From NCBI RefSeq assembly GCF_905220565.1, contig NC_059394.1:3479501-3543500 (forward strand): 64,000 bases of DNA, read 5' to 3'. This document shows, one piece after another, positions 26,809-39,174 of this stretch. The position numbers and the translations under genes were made by a program. The notes under the pieces were generated by a model. That model was not told where the DNA came from. It did no database searches and saw only the letters and a program-made list of their open reading frames with translations. This stretch comes from Melitaea cinxia. Lineage: Eukaryota > Arthropoda > Insecta > Lepidoptera > Nymphalidae. Position 1 is the first letter of the stretch. Every line of letters begins with the position of its first letter.

Positions 26809-29694
26809 TGCGTATGCACGCATTTTAGTAATTGTAAAATTATTTAGATAAATGGAATATCATGACGACAAGATCATTGCTTTGGGAAGTCTTAGGATAA
26901 AGTTATTTTATAGCGTCACTTACTGCTGGCAGATACAAGTATTTTCAAAATAATATAAGACTGTACTTCTGTCAAAAAGTTAAATATTTAGACGTCGACA
27001 GTAAATTTTTGTTTACAATTAATCAAAAAAAAAAAAATCTTAACATAAATTTACATTTTATGACCGAATAAATAACACTTTTTTTAAGTTGTGTTTGTAA
27101 TAATAATTTTAGTCAGACAAAAAATTGTTGAATAGAATTGAACATAATAAAAGAAAATACAGCGAATTTTTAAAATCTTTAATACCAACGTTAAACATAG
27201 CATTTTAATATAGAAAAGAATTTTCAATCTAGATTTAAAAACAATCCTTACATCAAATATTTGCACTGTTACATAAAGAACAAAAGTTTATTGAAACGCT
27301 TAGCTCCTATAAAATTTGCAAAGAAAATATTTGACTAAGTGTTTTAATATTCCTGACTACTTTCGTTTTTATTTTTTACCAGCATAGGTTGATAAATATT
27401 TTTATCTTCCGACGTAAAAACGTGTTATACGTTTGAAGCAATGTCTGACTGTGGCATCGTAGCTCTTGTACGGATACGGTACGATCTCGATGCATTATCG
27501 TTCATCGAGTTTCATTGCAGTATTTATTAAATATGTATAATAAAAATTGATCGACCTTTTCGGCATAAAATGGAATATTTTTTTTTTGGTATGCTAAGGG
27601 ATTTTTTTTAAATAATAGTTATCTTATTCGAGATAATTGACCTTATGTCCTTAAAGGTTAGATGTAGATTTAGTCGTTCAGCGTGATCTGAATGTGCATC
27701 ACGTGCGTCGATTGAGCTGTAACGAGCAATCGCAGTCTGAATTGAACTTCACTTTTGTTACACGTAATCCGTGAACATCCATTTTACCGTGAACGGCATG
27801 AGAAAATATCAGCTAAAGCTTAGTATTACGATGAAATATGAATCAGATTCAGATAATATTAGTTTTTCAATATTACAAAACTGTTATATGAGCTATTTTT
27901 TATCTTTTTATTTTATACAAAAGAAAATATAACTAGTAATGATAAATACAAAATCTTTCTACTTAAATTATATATATTTATATTATAATTTTATAATATA
28001 AATATATTTGTCATAAATATGTTTGTAAGAATAAATAATGATAAATATTTGAAATTTAAATATTTAATTCATTTTAAATTGAGAAATTTAAGGTTTTATT
28101 ATTAAACTTGTTTTAAGTGCTTTTTATTAAACTTTGTGAGTATATTGATAAGATTCAAAAGAAAAGTGATTAATTTTTTTACAGCGAATTTGCAACTTTA
28201 GCTGATTTACTTAAATAATTCAAAGTAATTCAATATTTCTTAAGAACAATAACAAAACAATAATAAAAAAAAATTAAGGACGAGCTATGGCGTATTATTA
28301 ATATAGTTTCTGTATTATTACAAGAAATTAGAAAAAAAACATTACATATTGCAACAATTGTACATACAAAAAATATAATGATTTAGTTCACTGGCATTAA
28401 AAGAAATTTCAAGACAAAAGGGAAGTTTTCAAGGATACGCCAGGCCAGTTTCCTTAACAATTCAACTCATCACTCAAGAGCTGAAGACCAATTAGCAGTG
28501 GACACAGCGCAGCAAGTTTTAATGGTTTCCTTGAAGCGTGGAGAAATTAGTTCAAACTTAAAAGTTATGGAAGGATCTCTATCATTACACAAGTTTCATC
28601 AAATTTACTTAAAAGTCACGTCTTAGGAGTCGATAGTTAAACGAAATTAATATTCGAAATTTATTTTGACAAGAAAAAGCACTATTTTTGTCGATCATAC
28701 TAATTTAGCTTTAATGAAAACGCAATATGAACAATTTTGGATAAAACCTATAGTACCCACAACAAGTAACAGTACCTATAGTAAACCTAGTGCCTATATC
28801 TTCTATCTACATAAATTTTCGGTATACCTTACATATGGTATACCCACGGTTATCTGTTCGAAAGATAGGCATACGCCTAAAGTTAAAGCTAGCAATCGCC
28901 AGATACATTATGTTTCCAATAAATGTCAAATATACACACTAAAAAACATGTAAAAACTCGAAATTAAATTATAAAAGAAATAAGAGTGTAAAGATAAAAT
29001 AAGAATAGATTAAGACAATAGTATGTAAGATCAAATAATTTTTGTTTTGATAAAACAAATTAAAATAGTAAAATTGGAATAAAAGAAAACTTGAAATAAA
29101 AATTACAAAAGAAATAAAAATGTTAATTTAAAATAAGCATAGACTAAGATAATAGTGTGTAAGATAAAATATTTTTTTTCTTGATAAAATAAATTAAAGT
29201 AGATTAGAATGATGGAAATCTCGAAATCAAATTATAAAAGAATAAAAATGTTAACATAAAATAAAAATAGTTTAAGCCCCTCAAATGTAATATAACATAG
29301 CGTTGTCGAAATACGACGAATTAAGATGGAAATAATTGTAGTTATGATCATACGTTTCATTAAGACAATAAATTTTGTAGTACTTGTTACGTAAAAACTC
29401 AATGAACCCTGTAAAACAAAACTGTGAAAAAAAAATATGTGTCCAATTATTTACCCGTTTAGTTAAGCATTTAGTAAAGGTAGTCAGAAATTAAAGTTAG
29501 GCCTCTAAACTAGTGGGAACCCACCCTGTGTGAGAAAGGTGATGAATGTGAGAAAGAAAAGAAATGTGAGAAAAAATACATACTATAAGCAGGAATCCTC
29601 AAATCTGAAGTAGAAAGCAGGATCAGAACCAAATACGCTAATGGGCTAATCGAAATGGCTTGCTGATCAAAACAGGTAATCAATTAAATTTTTG
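26809..29694. other. No gene seen; 2.9 kb AT-rich DNA
   Basis: Only chance ORFs. A 95-codon frame at 28666 lacks recognisable domains or coding bias. Several locally similar 'GAAATAAAAATGTTAA...AAAATAA' segments at 28.96-29.27 kb look like an old tandem duplication of A-rich DNA, period about 115 bp. Confidence 0.5.
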
Positions 29695-29928
29695 GTAGGG
29701 CATAGTCGGAAATTTCCTGCTCAAAATATGGAGCAGCCCGTCTGGGGTACTTATAGAACCTCGACCTTACAGAAGACAACAGCTAAATAATACTGTTTTC
29801 AAGCAATCGGGGATAGGGTCAGCAACGCGCTTGCGATGCTTCTGGTGTTGCAGGCGTCTATAAGCTACGGTCGCTTACCATCAGGTGAGCCGTACGTTTG
29901 TTTGCCGATCTAGTTATATATAATAAAA
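29695..29928 (+). mobile_element. SINE-C copy
   Basis: Reads from 'GGAAATTTCCTGCTCAAAAT' through 'ACCTCGACCTTACAGAAGA' and 'GTTGCAGGCGTCTATAAGCT' to 'TTTGCCGATCTAGTTATATA' and an A-rich tail. This is the clearest sense-strand copy of the family in the window. Confidence 0.65.
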
Positions 29929-31049
29929 AATGACAATAGTTTTACTAAAAAAATCGTTCAGGATGTTTGAGAAACAAGTTATTTTTTTAAAATATCTAAT
30001 GGAAAAGTAGTTACACGAAAAAAAGGCCAAAAGAAATTAGTAAATATTTTTACATACTGCTACATACCAACAAGTTACAGCTACAGTGGCTTATACGAGT
30101 TGTATAATTTCTGTGTACTAAGAGTTTAACCAAAGCATAAAGCAGCTTATGAAGGTACGTACTTCTAACGAGTTTAAAATTTAAACATTGTTAGTGCTTT
30201 CAATGTTTTTTACGAAACAGTGTTCTGGGTTAGTCTTGTTTAATAGATTTAATGGAATATGTTTGAGGAACTTAAGTCTTAAAAATATAACTGTGTATAA
30301 GATATAATTAATAAATATATATTTTTTATTAACGAAATTTATGAGTTATAAGTAAATAAATAATAATTCGTTAAAAAAGGATACGTTAATTTATTGCAAA
30401 TCAATGTGTAATAAATTAATATAAATTGTTAGAGCTAAAACGAGCCAGTGCAGAGCAGCCACTATGATATCCTTTGAACCACTAGTTGCAACTAGGAACT
30501 AGTATCACACGCGTAATTTCCAATACCAATGAATTATCGAGATAAAAATTAGCCTGTGTTATTCTGGACCTGCAGCCATCTACGTACTAAGTTTTATTAC
30601 ATACGTTTCAGTGACTTTTGCGTGAAAGAGTAAGAAACATCAATCCATTCATCCCAATAAACTTTCAAATTTCAATATCTGTATGTGTTCAAATTTAAAA
30701 TATCACCACTAGAATTTAAAATATTAGTAGGTCAAAGAAAAATAAAAAAGGACATGTTTTGAGGGAAAATCTGAGGACTTTATATCCGTCAAATCAAAGC
30801 GAAGCTAAGTTGCAGTTTATGCTCCATATCCTCCTCGTTAACTTTCCGATGTTTTCCACGACCATCCATTCAATTACACCGCCACTCAACTTCATTAGTA
30901 GTTCTTTCTTGTTTCTGTTGCGCTTTGACATACACTGTTTATCTCAGTTTCAATATAACTTTTTTCATCGTAAAAGTAAGTCATAGTTCTAAATCTATAT
31001 GTATTATGCACTAGTGTGTCACCCAGTGGTCGAAATCCGACCATAATTA
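29929..31049. other. No gene seen; AT-rich DNA
   Basis: A 75-codon frame near 30759 shows no recognisable features. Confidence 0.5.
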
Positions 31050-31272
31050 ATTTAAATTGTTAGTTTGAACATTATTAAGGTTCTGTTGTCAAAGACTTAC
31101 TTCTATAATAATTAACAAAAGAGTATAAATGCGTGTTTGTGACAAATACATGGAAGTGTGTGTAATTTTTTTTATAGGGTTCATTTATTTTTTATGCACA
31201 ATTAAAAAAAAAATTAGCAATCTGCACTCTGCTATATAAACTTTAAGTTTGCGAAATTTCATACTCCTTACA
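31050..31272. repeat. Repeat E, copy 2
   Basis: Second diverged copy of the 25562-25770 repeat, same orientation. In both places a SINE-C sequence lies within a few hundred bases, but on opposite sides. Confidence 0.6.
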
Positions 31273-31289
31273 CAAAGGTTTGTGTTATA

Positions 31290-31460
31290 AAATAGTTTCA
31301 GTGTCTCCTAGGAGCTCTGGCTTCTTTATTTACCACAGAAACATGAGCGGCACTTGAGAGTAATATTATTAAGCTGTGATCTTCTTTAAGGTTGAGTTAC
31401 TTCCTCAGTCGGGCTTCTCTAGATTTTGACTAAGATATTCCCTGCTGTGCTCAATAAAAA
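31290..31460 (-). mobile_element. SINE-C fragment
   Basis: Matches the 'AGGAGCTCTGG', 'AGCTGTGATCTTCT.TAAGGT' and 'TTCCCTGCTGTGC' portions of the family; the A-tail end is missing. Confidence 0.5.
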
Positions 31461-31580
31461 TCTCCATCATGTTTGGTAGTAATATCATCATGTATCGCCA
31501 TCATGTATGATACATAATTTTTTTCATCGTCTGCAGTTAGCAAATTGCCGAATTTACTTTGGTTCAATTCCAACGATAAA

Positions 31581-31788
31581 TCTTATATATAAAATTCTCG
31601 TGTCACAAAGTTAGTTAAAATACTCCTCCGCAACGGGTGGACCGATTTTTATGAAATTTTGTGTGCATATCGAGGAGGTCTGAGAATCGGCCAACATCCA
31701 TTTTTCATACCCGCAAGTTATAAGGGGGGAGGGGGATTAAGGGAGTTAGTAATATATATGGCAAAACAACGTTTGCGAGGTCAGCTAG
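31581..31788 (+). mobile_element. Small Helitron-like element, complete
   Basis: Runs from A|TCTTATATATAAAATTCTCG to TTGCGAGGTCAGCTAG|T (208 bp), with intact TC and CTAG ends at an A|T site and no TSD. It contains a purine-rich 'AAGGGGGGAGGGGGA' section. No coding; the 65-codon frame here is incidental. Confidence 0.8.
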
Positions 31789-32299
31789 TATTATATAGGT
31801 TAGTTACTGATTTTATAATTGTATCACGTCAGTACCAGTCTATCTTCTATTTTTAACCAATTTATTTTTTGTTTGTAAATTAGATTTACAATTTTAATAA
31901 CGGAAGTAAATGAGAAATATGATGTTCTAAAAATGTCTGACAAAAGGTTCCTTTTAGACAATGAAAGCTATTAAGCAGTAATTATGTCAACAAAGAGATC
32001 TTGTTTTTTTTGTGAATTAATTGGTTTTGTTTTAATTTATACAAAATAGCTCTATCTGCTACTTCTTTCACAATTTCTATCCGTTTCGTTAAGCACATCA
32101 GATAGAGTATGTACAAAGGTTCAACAAAAGACAAAGGTACGCACAAAGGTTTGGTACAAACAGGATTTCAAGTTATTTCACCATTTACTTGTTGATTAAT
32201 TGTTGCTGTTTGATTATTTGCCTATGATTTCCGAGTTAACACACTAAAGATCTTGAAGTATTTACGGGATTTTCTTTAATCCTATATCGTTATCTTTTA
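31789..32299. other. No gene seen; AT-rich DNA
   Basis: No feature recognised. Confidence 0.55.
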
Positions 32300-32620
32300 T
32301 TTTTTTAACCGACTTCAAAAAAGGAGGATGTTTGTCAATTCGAACGCATATATTTTTATTTACTTTTTGTGTGTTCGCAGATAACTTCGTCGTTTATGAA
32401 CCGATTTTGCTGATTCTTTTTTTTTGTTGGATAAGAAACGTCTTAAGGGTGGTACCATGATAAGGAAATGGTGATGGCATTTTAGAGAAATCGAGCGGAA
32501 CCTTCGAAAATCGTAGTGGCGACAAGTACGTTTGTTAAGTTTTTTCGTCTACTTACGTTGTATTACTTTTCGATGTAATTGAAGTCGGTTTGTTTAGTTT
32601 GATAGCAAACACAATTATTT
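32300..32620 (+). repeat. Repeat D, short (internally deleted) copy
   Basis: Ends AACCGACTTC (32307-32316) and GAAGTCGGTT (32581-32590), plus the 'AGCAAACACAATTATT' tail. Only about half the length of the 38415 copy; one of its two internal modules is missing. Confidence 0.65.
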
Positions 32621-33047
32621 TATCTATAATCTTGTATCTTCCTTGTAACAAAAATGGGTGAATGAAGTTGTGTCTCTTCATGAATTACAAATAAGTAAAA
32701 TTTATGACTTTAAATTTTTCTTCAAGATTACAGTATCATTTAAATTTATACGGTCATCATACAGACGGACTGACACAGATTAATATAATTTTCGCTTCAG
32801 TATGGATTAAAGCAAAATCCAAAAAATAATCATCTTATAATTTTTTTTTTTTTTTAATTTATTTATCAAATAAACAATATTGTACATATTTAATATAAAT
32901 AGCATTAAAAAACCACGCAGGTTTATGACAATGCTATTTAGTAACCAATGAACTAAATATATATATAAAATAATTACATAATTATCCACCCTCCTATTAG
33001 AAGCAAGCTGGCAAACTCAAATAAAAAGATGCACACCACTAAATATG

Positions 33048-34898
33048 TCAAGTCACAATAGTATCAAGAAAGTAATTTTTAAGTTTATTTTTTAAGTTAA
33101 TTGGTGTAATACTTTCAATCAATTTTAATGGTAAGTCATTTATTAGTCTAGGCACTAAATAAGCGGTAGTTCGCTCACCATATGTGTTGTGTGTGCGCCT
33201 AGTAGTCCATAATCGGTTTTTTGCGATAGCACGGGTGTAAGTAGGGTGTTTAATATGTTGCCAGAATTTTTGATTTGAATAATTTTCCTTTAACATTATA
33301 TGCTTAAATTGAATATTAATTGGTAAGATATTACAATGTTTAAAAAAATTTAGGTCATCATCACAGTGTTTATGTCTATCCTTAAAATTTAAAATAGCTT
33401 TAATTATTTTTATTTGAAGTTTCAAGATTATTTCAGTGTATGTTTTATAAGTCCGTCCGTAGCTACTTAGACCGTATCTAATGTGAGATCCAGCAATTGC
33501 GTTGTACAATAAAATTTTGATCTTAATCGGTATTCTTTTTTTTAATATTAGAATATTAGCTAAAAACTGGCGGAGTTTGTTGCAGACGTATTCAATGTGC
33601 CACTTCCAATTAAAGCTGTTATCTATTATCAATCCGAGGTACTTATAAGTGCTCACCTCTTCAACAATTGGGCAATTGCAGTAGCTTTGACATGTGGAAG
33701 AGCTAGAATTATGTAGGCAGCTATGGGTGTGAGCGATGATATGTTTTATGGGAACTGGACGCAAATATGGAGATTTTATATGCAATAGTTTTGTTTTATT
33801 TGGATTTATTATAATACCAGAATCATGACACCACTTTGTTAAACAGTCGAAGTCCGATTGCAGTAAGCTAAGGGCAGTCTGAGGGTTTTTATCAGCAGCA
33901 ATTAGACAAGTATCATCCGCAAATTGATAACAAATACAATTTTTTATGCTCTTGTGCATATCATTAACGTAGGATAAAAAGTGGAGCGGCCCCAACACAG
34001 ATCCCTGGGCTGTACCTTCTGTAATATTTACAGTATCACTCAGGTCATTTCCAATTTTCACGTTGAAAGTGCGGTTACTAAGGTAATTTTCACACCATTT
34101 AAGAATTGGCCCTCGAATACCGCAGCTGTTAAGCCTGCTTATTAGTTGATTGTGATTTAGGGTGTCAAAAGCGCGAGAAAAATCAATAAATAAAACTAAA
34201 ACGTGATATTTTTTGTCTAAATAACTATTTACTTCGTCAGTAAAATTACTTAAAAGACTTTCTGCGCTTTTACCTTTTTGAAATCCATATTGAAATTCGT
34301 ATATTACATTATGTTTATTGTAAAAGTCATATATTAGGTTACTAATATATTTCTCCACTATTTTATCCACCGACGATAGTAAAGTTATAGGGCGGTAGTT
34401 ACAATAATTATTTTTTTTACCTTTTTTGTAAACTGGTCTCACAAATCCATTCTTTAAACTGTCCGGGTATGTTCCAGAAATAATGCTAAAATTAATAAGG
34501 TTAGCTAGAGCACCTGCAATTTCTTTGCCTATCATTTTAATATTACATACTTTAATACCGTCAGCTCCAGGAGCTTTCTTTGGATTTAATTTATTTATAA
34601 TCTCTAGAACTTTTTCGCTAGTTGCTTTTTGAAATCTAATACTACAATTAACGCCCATATTAGATGTATCGGTTTCTGTTAATTTAGTATTACAACTTGT
34701 TAAAATTGATTTGGATGAGTTTTCAAATTCCTTGGCGAAATTTTGAGCGATTGTTTTTAAATTAATTGATTGAACATCAAATGCCTTCATTATGGCATCA
34801 TCTATAGATACATTAATACGACCTAGCATTTGGTTTAGGATTTGGTACACTTTTCTAATATTATTGTAATTTTCTCTTATTAATTTAGTAAAAAACAT
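33048..34898 (-). pseudogene. LINE reverse transcriptase (ORF2, 3' portion)
   Basis: 616 codons in one frame, with no stop inside the RT domain. Visible motifs: PVYKKGKKNNYCNYRPITLL, 'YGFQKGKSAESLL', D239 in FIDFSRAFDTLN, 'EGTAQGSVLGPL' and F326-A-D-D329. A long C-terminal thumb-like region ends in 'RRTHNTYGERTTAYLVPRLI', common at the C-terminus of Jockey/CR1-like ORF2. The ATG at its start is not a natural start: coding continues from the endonuclease frame and is shifted at an A9 homopolymer (plus-strand T run 34900-34908). With the truncation the copy is not autonomous, but the RT looks recently functional. Confidence 0.88.
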
Positions 34899-35846
34899 GT
34901 TTTTTTTTATATTCTAAAACTTTATGTAGTTTGTTCCTTGTTTTATTATATTGGAGTCTTATTTGAGGGTCATTTGAGTTGTTTTTCCATGAACGGAATA
35001 AGGAATCACATTTCTTACGCAGATGAATAATATTGTCATCAATCCAAGGTACTTTAATTTTATTAGATTTTCTCTTATAATTTATATTTAATGATGCAGT
35101 TTTTTCAGCTTCTTGAAAGGACTTTTTTATAAAGTTGTAAATTTCATTTGCACATTTTATCTGTTTAGTTTTACCCCAGTCAACTTTGGCGAGTTCTTTG
35201 TTTAATAATTCTATGTCGACCAAATTTCTTGAAACATTTTTCGTTAATCTCGCTTCAACGTCCATAATGCAAGAAAGAAGTATCGCTCGATGATCTGCTA
35301 GTACAGTATCAAGCACCGCAGAGTATAGATGAGATTTGTGGAATCGCGCAAATATGTGGTCAATGCATGTTTTGGTAGTTATATTTTGTTTAGTTTCAAT
35401 TCTGGTGTAATCGGTGATTCCACACATTAGTCCGCACTCGCTGAGCATATCCAAATATGAACGTGAGTATGTTGTTAAAGATTTAATGTCTATATTAGTA
35501 TCTCCGATCATTAAAATGTTTTGCTTAATATTAAATTTTGAAATGCACCCAGCTAGCTCCTTAACAAAAACATTCTTGTAATTTGAGGGTGGTCTATATA
35601 CAACAATAATTACTAAGTCTTGATTAGAAGATAATTTAAGAGTACCAATTAAACTTTCAAATGAAAAAGTTTTTTTTTCACATAAAGTGAATTTTAAATG
35701 ATTTTTAACATAAATAATAATACCTCCACCTCTTTGATTATATCTTAATTTTGAAAACATATTATAACCAGGTATGTTAAAAAGCTGGACAATATTATCT
35801 GTTACACCAGCTTCTGTAATTATAATTACATCTAAAGGAAATTTAC
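34885..35846 (-). pseudogene. LINE endonuclease domain (ORF2, N-terminal part, truncated)
   Basis: APE-like endonuclease continuing directly into the RT frame after one indel. In-frame coding extends above the first ATG (35758-35760) to about 35846: 'PLDVIIITEAGV', holding the catalytic Glu. Downstream are 'RGGGIIIYVKNHLKF', 'VVYRPPS', 'MIGDTNIDIKS' (catalytic Asp), 'CIDHIFARF' and 'LADHRAILLS', where the usual SDH is ADH. The first endonuclease motif (Asn) is missing through truncation. A basic linker rich in Lys follows, up to the frameshift. Confidence 0.8.
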
Positions 35847-35864
35847 AGTTTTTTTTTTTTTTTT

Positions 35865-37074
35865 CTTTTTATTAAAGTGCAGAATTATATTTAACACAGT
35901 TTTCTTATGAGAAAAATGAAAAGAAAACTGACGTTATGTTATTACAAATTATTTCAATAGCGTGTCGAGGTTAAGTCGAAGTTTCTAGGTTAGCCTCGAA
36001 ATCCAATTTATTGAACGGAAATTAATATTCTGGGTCTAAATATGACTTCAGTATAAATTCAGTGAAGAGATTTTACAAGAAATATAAACTTCAAATAATA
36101 ATAACTATAACAGGCTTTAAGCTGTCATGTAGTAAAGGAAAATATGAAATAGTATTATATAAGTATTCAATTGTTTACGTGGTCAACGTAAAATCATTGT
36201 TATAAATGTTGTAAAAATATCGTTATCAAAGTAAATAATTTATGGATTCCTGGGCGAACTCGCTCAATCTTCGACCTCGTCTGTGCTCTAGAGCTAGACT
36301 GAGGTCAAGAGTAAGCCCCATAACATAATTTAAAAAAAAGGTTGTGTCAATCATTTTTCATTTATTTTTTAAAAACACGTATTTATTTTTGCATGTACCG
36401 AAGTTGTATAAACGTAGAAAAAATCGTTTAATAAATTGTATGGTTATTACAGCTAACGCTTATTTCTAAAAACATATCTAATTTATAAAGATTTGCATAA
36501 AATAGAGAAAAATAACCGTGACATACATCAAATGTTTACGAACCAACATCGAATTGACGAGATTTCATTTATTTCTTGTATAACATAGAAAATAAAAAAG
36601 AAATTGAGAATTTATTGGATCTATTTGTGTTGTCATACGGGTATTTGTCGCGGTCTGGTCGTATTTATTTTGTTCTGGTTCGACGTACATAGATCCCGGG
36701 TACCGATGTAAATATGTAATGTAAACAAACTGAAAATGACTACCGGAATTGTTTCTTTGTGACTCTGAGACTTTACACCAAAAATATTATTAAAATTTCG
36801 GTTGAGAATGTAAATTTATTTGTATAAAGAACGCTGATTTTTTTCTTATATATTTTTTTCTTTTTTCTTCTTATAAGGTTTAATATATTTAATTCATTAA
36901 TATCTATATTTATTTGAATATTTTGAAAACAGTTTTTATTACTTTTTAAACAGTCTTGATTTCTTTTAAATACTGAATGAGCTTGAGTGTGGTACCTTAC
37001 TGTGAGTACCTTACTAAGGCCAGAGTTCTATGAGCTTGAGTGTGTGAGTGGAGTAAGGTAAGGTAACACCTTAC
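35865..37074. other. No gene seen; AT-rich DNA
   Basis: No coding or repeat signature recognised. Confidence 0.5.
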
Positions 37075-37190
37075 CTTACTCCGGCCAGAGCTCCTGGAGA
37101 GGGTCAAGGGTAGGGTAGGCAATACGCTTGCGATGCTTCAGGTGTTGCAGGCGTCTATAGACTACGGCAACCGCTTACCATATGTTTGTT
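37075..37190 (+). mobile_element. SINE-C fragment
   Basis: Contains 'CGCTTGCGATGCTTCAGGTG' and 'TTGCAGGCGTCTATAGACTA', matching the 3' half of the family. Directly upstream, a short 'TGAGCTTGAGTGTG' block is duplicated. Confidence 0.55.
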
Positions 37191-37289
37191 TGTAATCGTT
37201 CCTAAGAATTAAACTCCAGTCACATGTATCCATAAATTTTTAGTATCTATTCACGTGTGGGTCATCTTGGTTCACAATGGTTTTTGTGA

Positions 37290-37550
37290 TATCAAATCAT
37301 TTTTTTTAACACTGGGAAACGCTTTTACGCAAAAACCCGCCGCCCGAAGGCAACGGAAGTGGGGCCTCCGTCGCGGACAGAACACGCACGGACTATCCAC
37401 TCAAACCCAACGGTGCCCACATCGTCATCGTGGAGCGCTGCGGGATGGCTAACGCATGCAGCCGCGACCCCTCGACGATTGGCCCGCCTGTACGGGTCGC
37501 TTTCGCCTAAAGAGCACTTACGGGCACCGTGAGCGCTCTATTAACCCGTA
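37290..37550. other. GC-rich island, likely repeat fragment of unknown type
   Basis: About 260 bp of sharply higher GC than its surroundings, including 'GGGCCTCCGTCGCGGACAG' and 'CGGGTCGCTTTCGCCTAAAG'. The frame gives Arg/Pro-rich peptide without known motifs. Base composition matches the R1-clade LINE rather than local DNA, so a fragment of a GC-rich retroelement is likely; no TSD or match inside the window. Confidence 0.35.
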
Positions 37551-37555
37551 GTAAT

Positions 37556-38414
37556 ATCTAATCATACTCAACTATTGTTATCTGATACTTAAATATTTAA
37601 GATTATAAATATCTTGTTGAATATTGTATTAAATTTTCAACTATTAATTATACAAAATTAAGTTATAAATTACATTTATCTTTGAAGTAATCTTACGAAA
37701 TTTATAACCCTAAAATTAGTTTTTATTGATCAAAATATTATAAATTAACTAACCTTGAATTTGATGTAACGGAGATTAATAGATTTACACTATGATATAT
37801 GTCCGATATTAGTAAATAGGTACTGGGTTATGTAACAATAGTTTTTATATCTTTGCAGTTGGCTTAACGTCAGATATCGATGTCTATGATAATAATTAAT
37901 AGGACCGATGGATTTGCGTGCTCTTCGAGACAACTCTACAAATAAATAAAATTGGAATGTCTGTTTGTAATATTGAAATAACCGCTTCTTACTTTATGCA
38001 TATGGTAACACGGTACATATATCAAAATAACCTTTTTTACAATTTTATCTGTCCTTCTGTTTGTCTGTTTGTTTAACAAAACTCCTGTACGATGCGCAAA
38101 GCGATCTCTACTCTATCGCCGAGCGTTCAATATCCGCGCTAATTCGTAGATATATTTGAATTCCGAATCACATTATTTATGAAATGTATTAAAATTATAA
38201 TCGTTTAAACAAAGAAACTCTTTAATAAAACCTTTCCAATATTATGGGGCAGTAAAAAAGGGAATATAAAAAAGAAAGCCGGCCGTGAACCGTTTCTTCG
38301 AAGTTCAGAGACTGAATTATTTTTAGGTATCGCAAGTTTTAATAGGAAAATTCATTCCGACTGTTCTCATCTTTTTGGTTTGTCTCACTTGTTGTCGTCT
38401 CGTATTTAATTCTA
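37556..38414. other. No gene seen; AT-rich DNA
   Basis: No feature recognised. Confidence 0.55.
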
Positions 38415-39045
38415 TTTTTTTAACCGACTTCCAAAAAAGGAGGAGGTTCTCAATTCGACTGTATTTTTTTTTTTTTTTTTTTTTTTTTTATGTATGTTAC
38501 ATCAGAACTTTTGACCGGGTAGACCGATTTCGACAAATTTTGTTTTAATCGAAAGGTGATGTGTGCCAATTGGTCCCATTTAAATTTATTTGAGATCTAA
38601 CAACTACTTTTCGAGTTATATCTAATAATGCGTTTTTACTTGACGCTTTTTTCGTCGACCTACGTTGTATTATACCGCATAACTTTCTATTAGATGTACC
38701 GATTTTAATAATTCTTTTTTTGTTGGAAAGAAGATATCCCTAGTTTGGTATCATGATAAGGAAACCAGGATCTGATGATGGAATCTTAGAGAAATCGAGG
38801 GAAACTCTCGAAAATCCGTAATAACTTTTTACTGGGTGTACCGATTTTGATAATTTTTAATTTAATCGAAAGCTGATGTTTATCATGTGGTCACATATAA
38901 ATTTTATCGAGATCTGATAACTTCTTTTTGAGTAATCTTTGATAACGCGTAGTTGCTTGACTATTTTTTCGTCGATCTACGTTGTATTACTTGTCGTTGT
39001 AATTGAAGTCGGTTTTTTTTTCGTTTGCGAGCAAACACAATTATT
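38415..39045 (+). repeat. Repeat D, full copy
   Basis: About 630 bp bounded by AACCGACTTC (38422-38431) and its inverse GAAGTCGGTT (39005-39014), then a constant tail with a hairpin, GTTTGC-GA-GCAAAC, before ACAATTATT. Inside are two related modules (about 38505-38690 and 38822-38998), each with 'TAACTTTT.AC.GGGT..ACCGATTT', 'ATCGAAAG.TGATGT' and 'TTTTTTCGTCGA.CTACGTTG'. A long T run sits near the left end. No coding. It could be a MITE-like or Helitron-like element; I cannot decide from sequence alone. Confidence 0.7.
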
Positions 39046-39174
39046 ATTAGGATAGCTCTACTGTAATCTGTTTTTATAAAGTGTGTTAACAAGACGAAAA
39101 ACATATTCAAATTAATTACTTTATTTATCAAAATTGTATGTTTTTATTATTATTATTTTTATTATTTAAATTTA

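Larger units (their letters stand above)
32841..35850 (-). mobile_element. 5'-truncated Jockey/CR1-type LINE
   Basis: Minus-strand element of about 3.0 kb: the endonuclease lacks its first motifs and ORF1 is absent. The RT is full, the 3' UTR is about 190 bp and the poly(A) is 15 nt (T run 32841-32855 on +). The truncated 5' end abuts a T-rich run (35849-35864), which on the element's strand is an A run followed directly by coding sequence. No TSD could be identified. Poly(A) favours Jockey-like; the RT style also fits CR1 relatives. Confidence 0.8.

Noticed and set aside
28666..28953. 95-codon ORF in otherwise empty DNA
   Set aside because: No domain, no coding bias, no splice or expression context; length is within chance for this region.
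39138..39174. ATG at 39138 as the true start of an RT gene
   Set aside because: It lies upstream of the 12-bp TSD, in flanking host DNA; the LINE begins at 39175.
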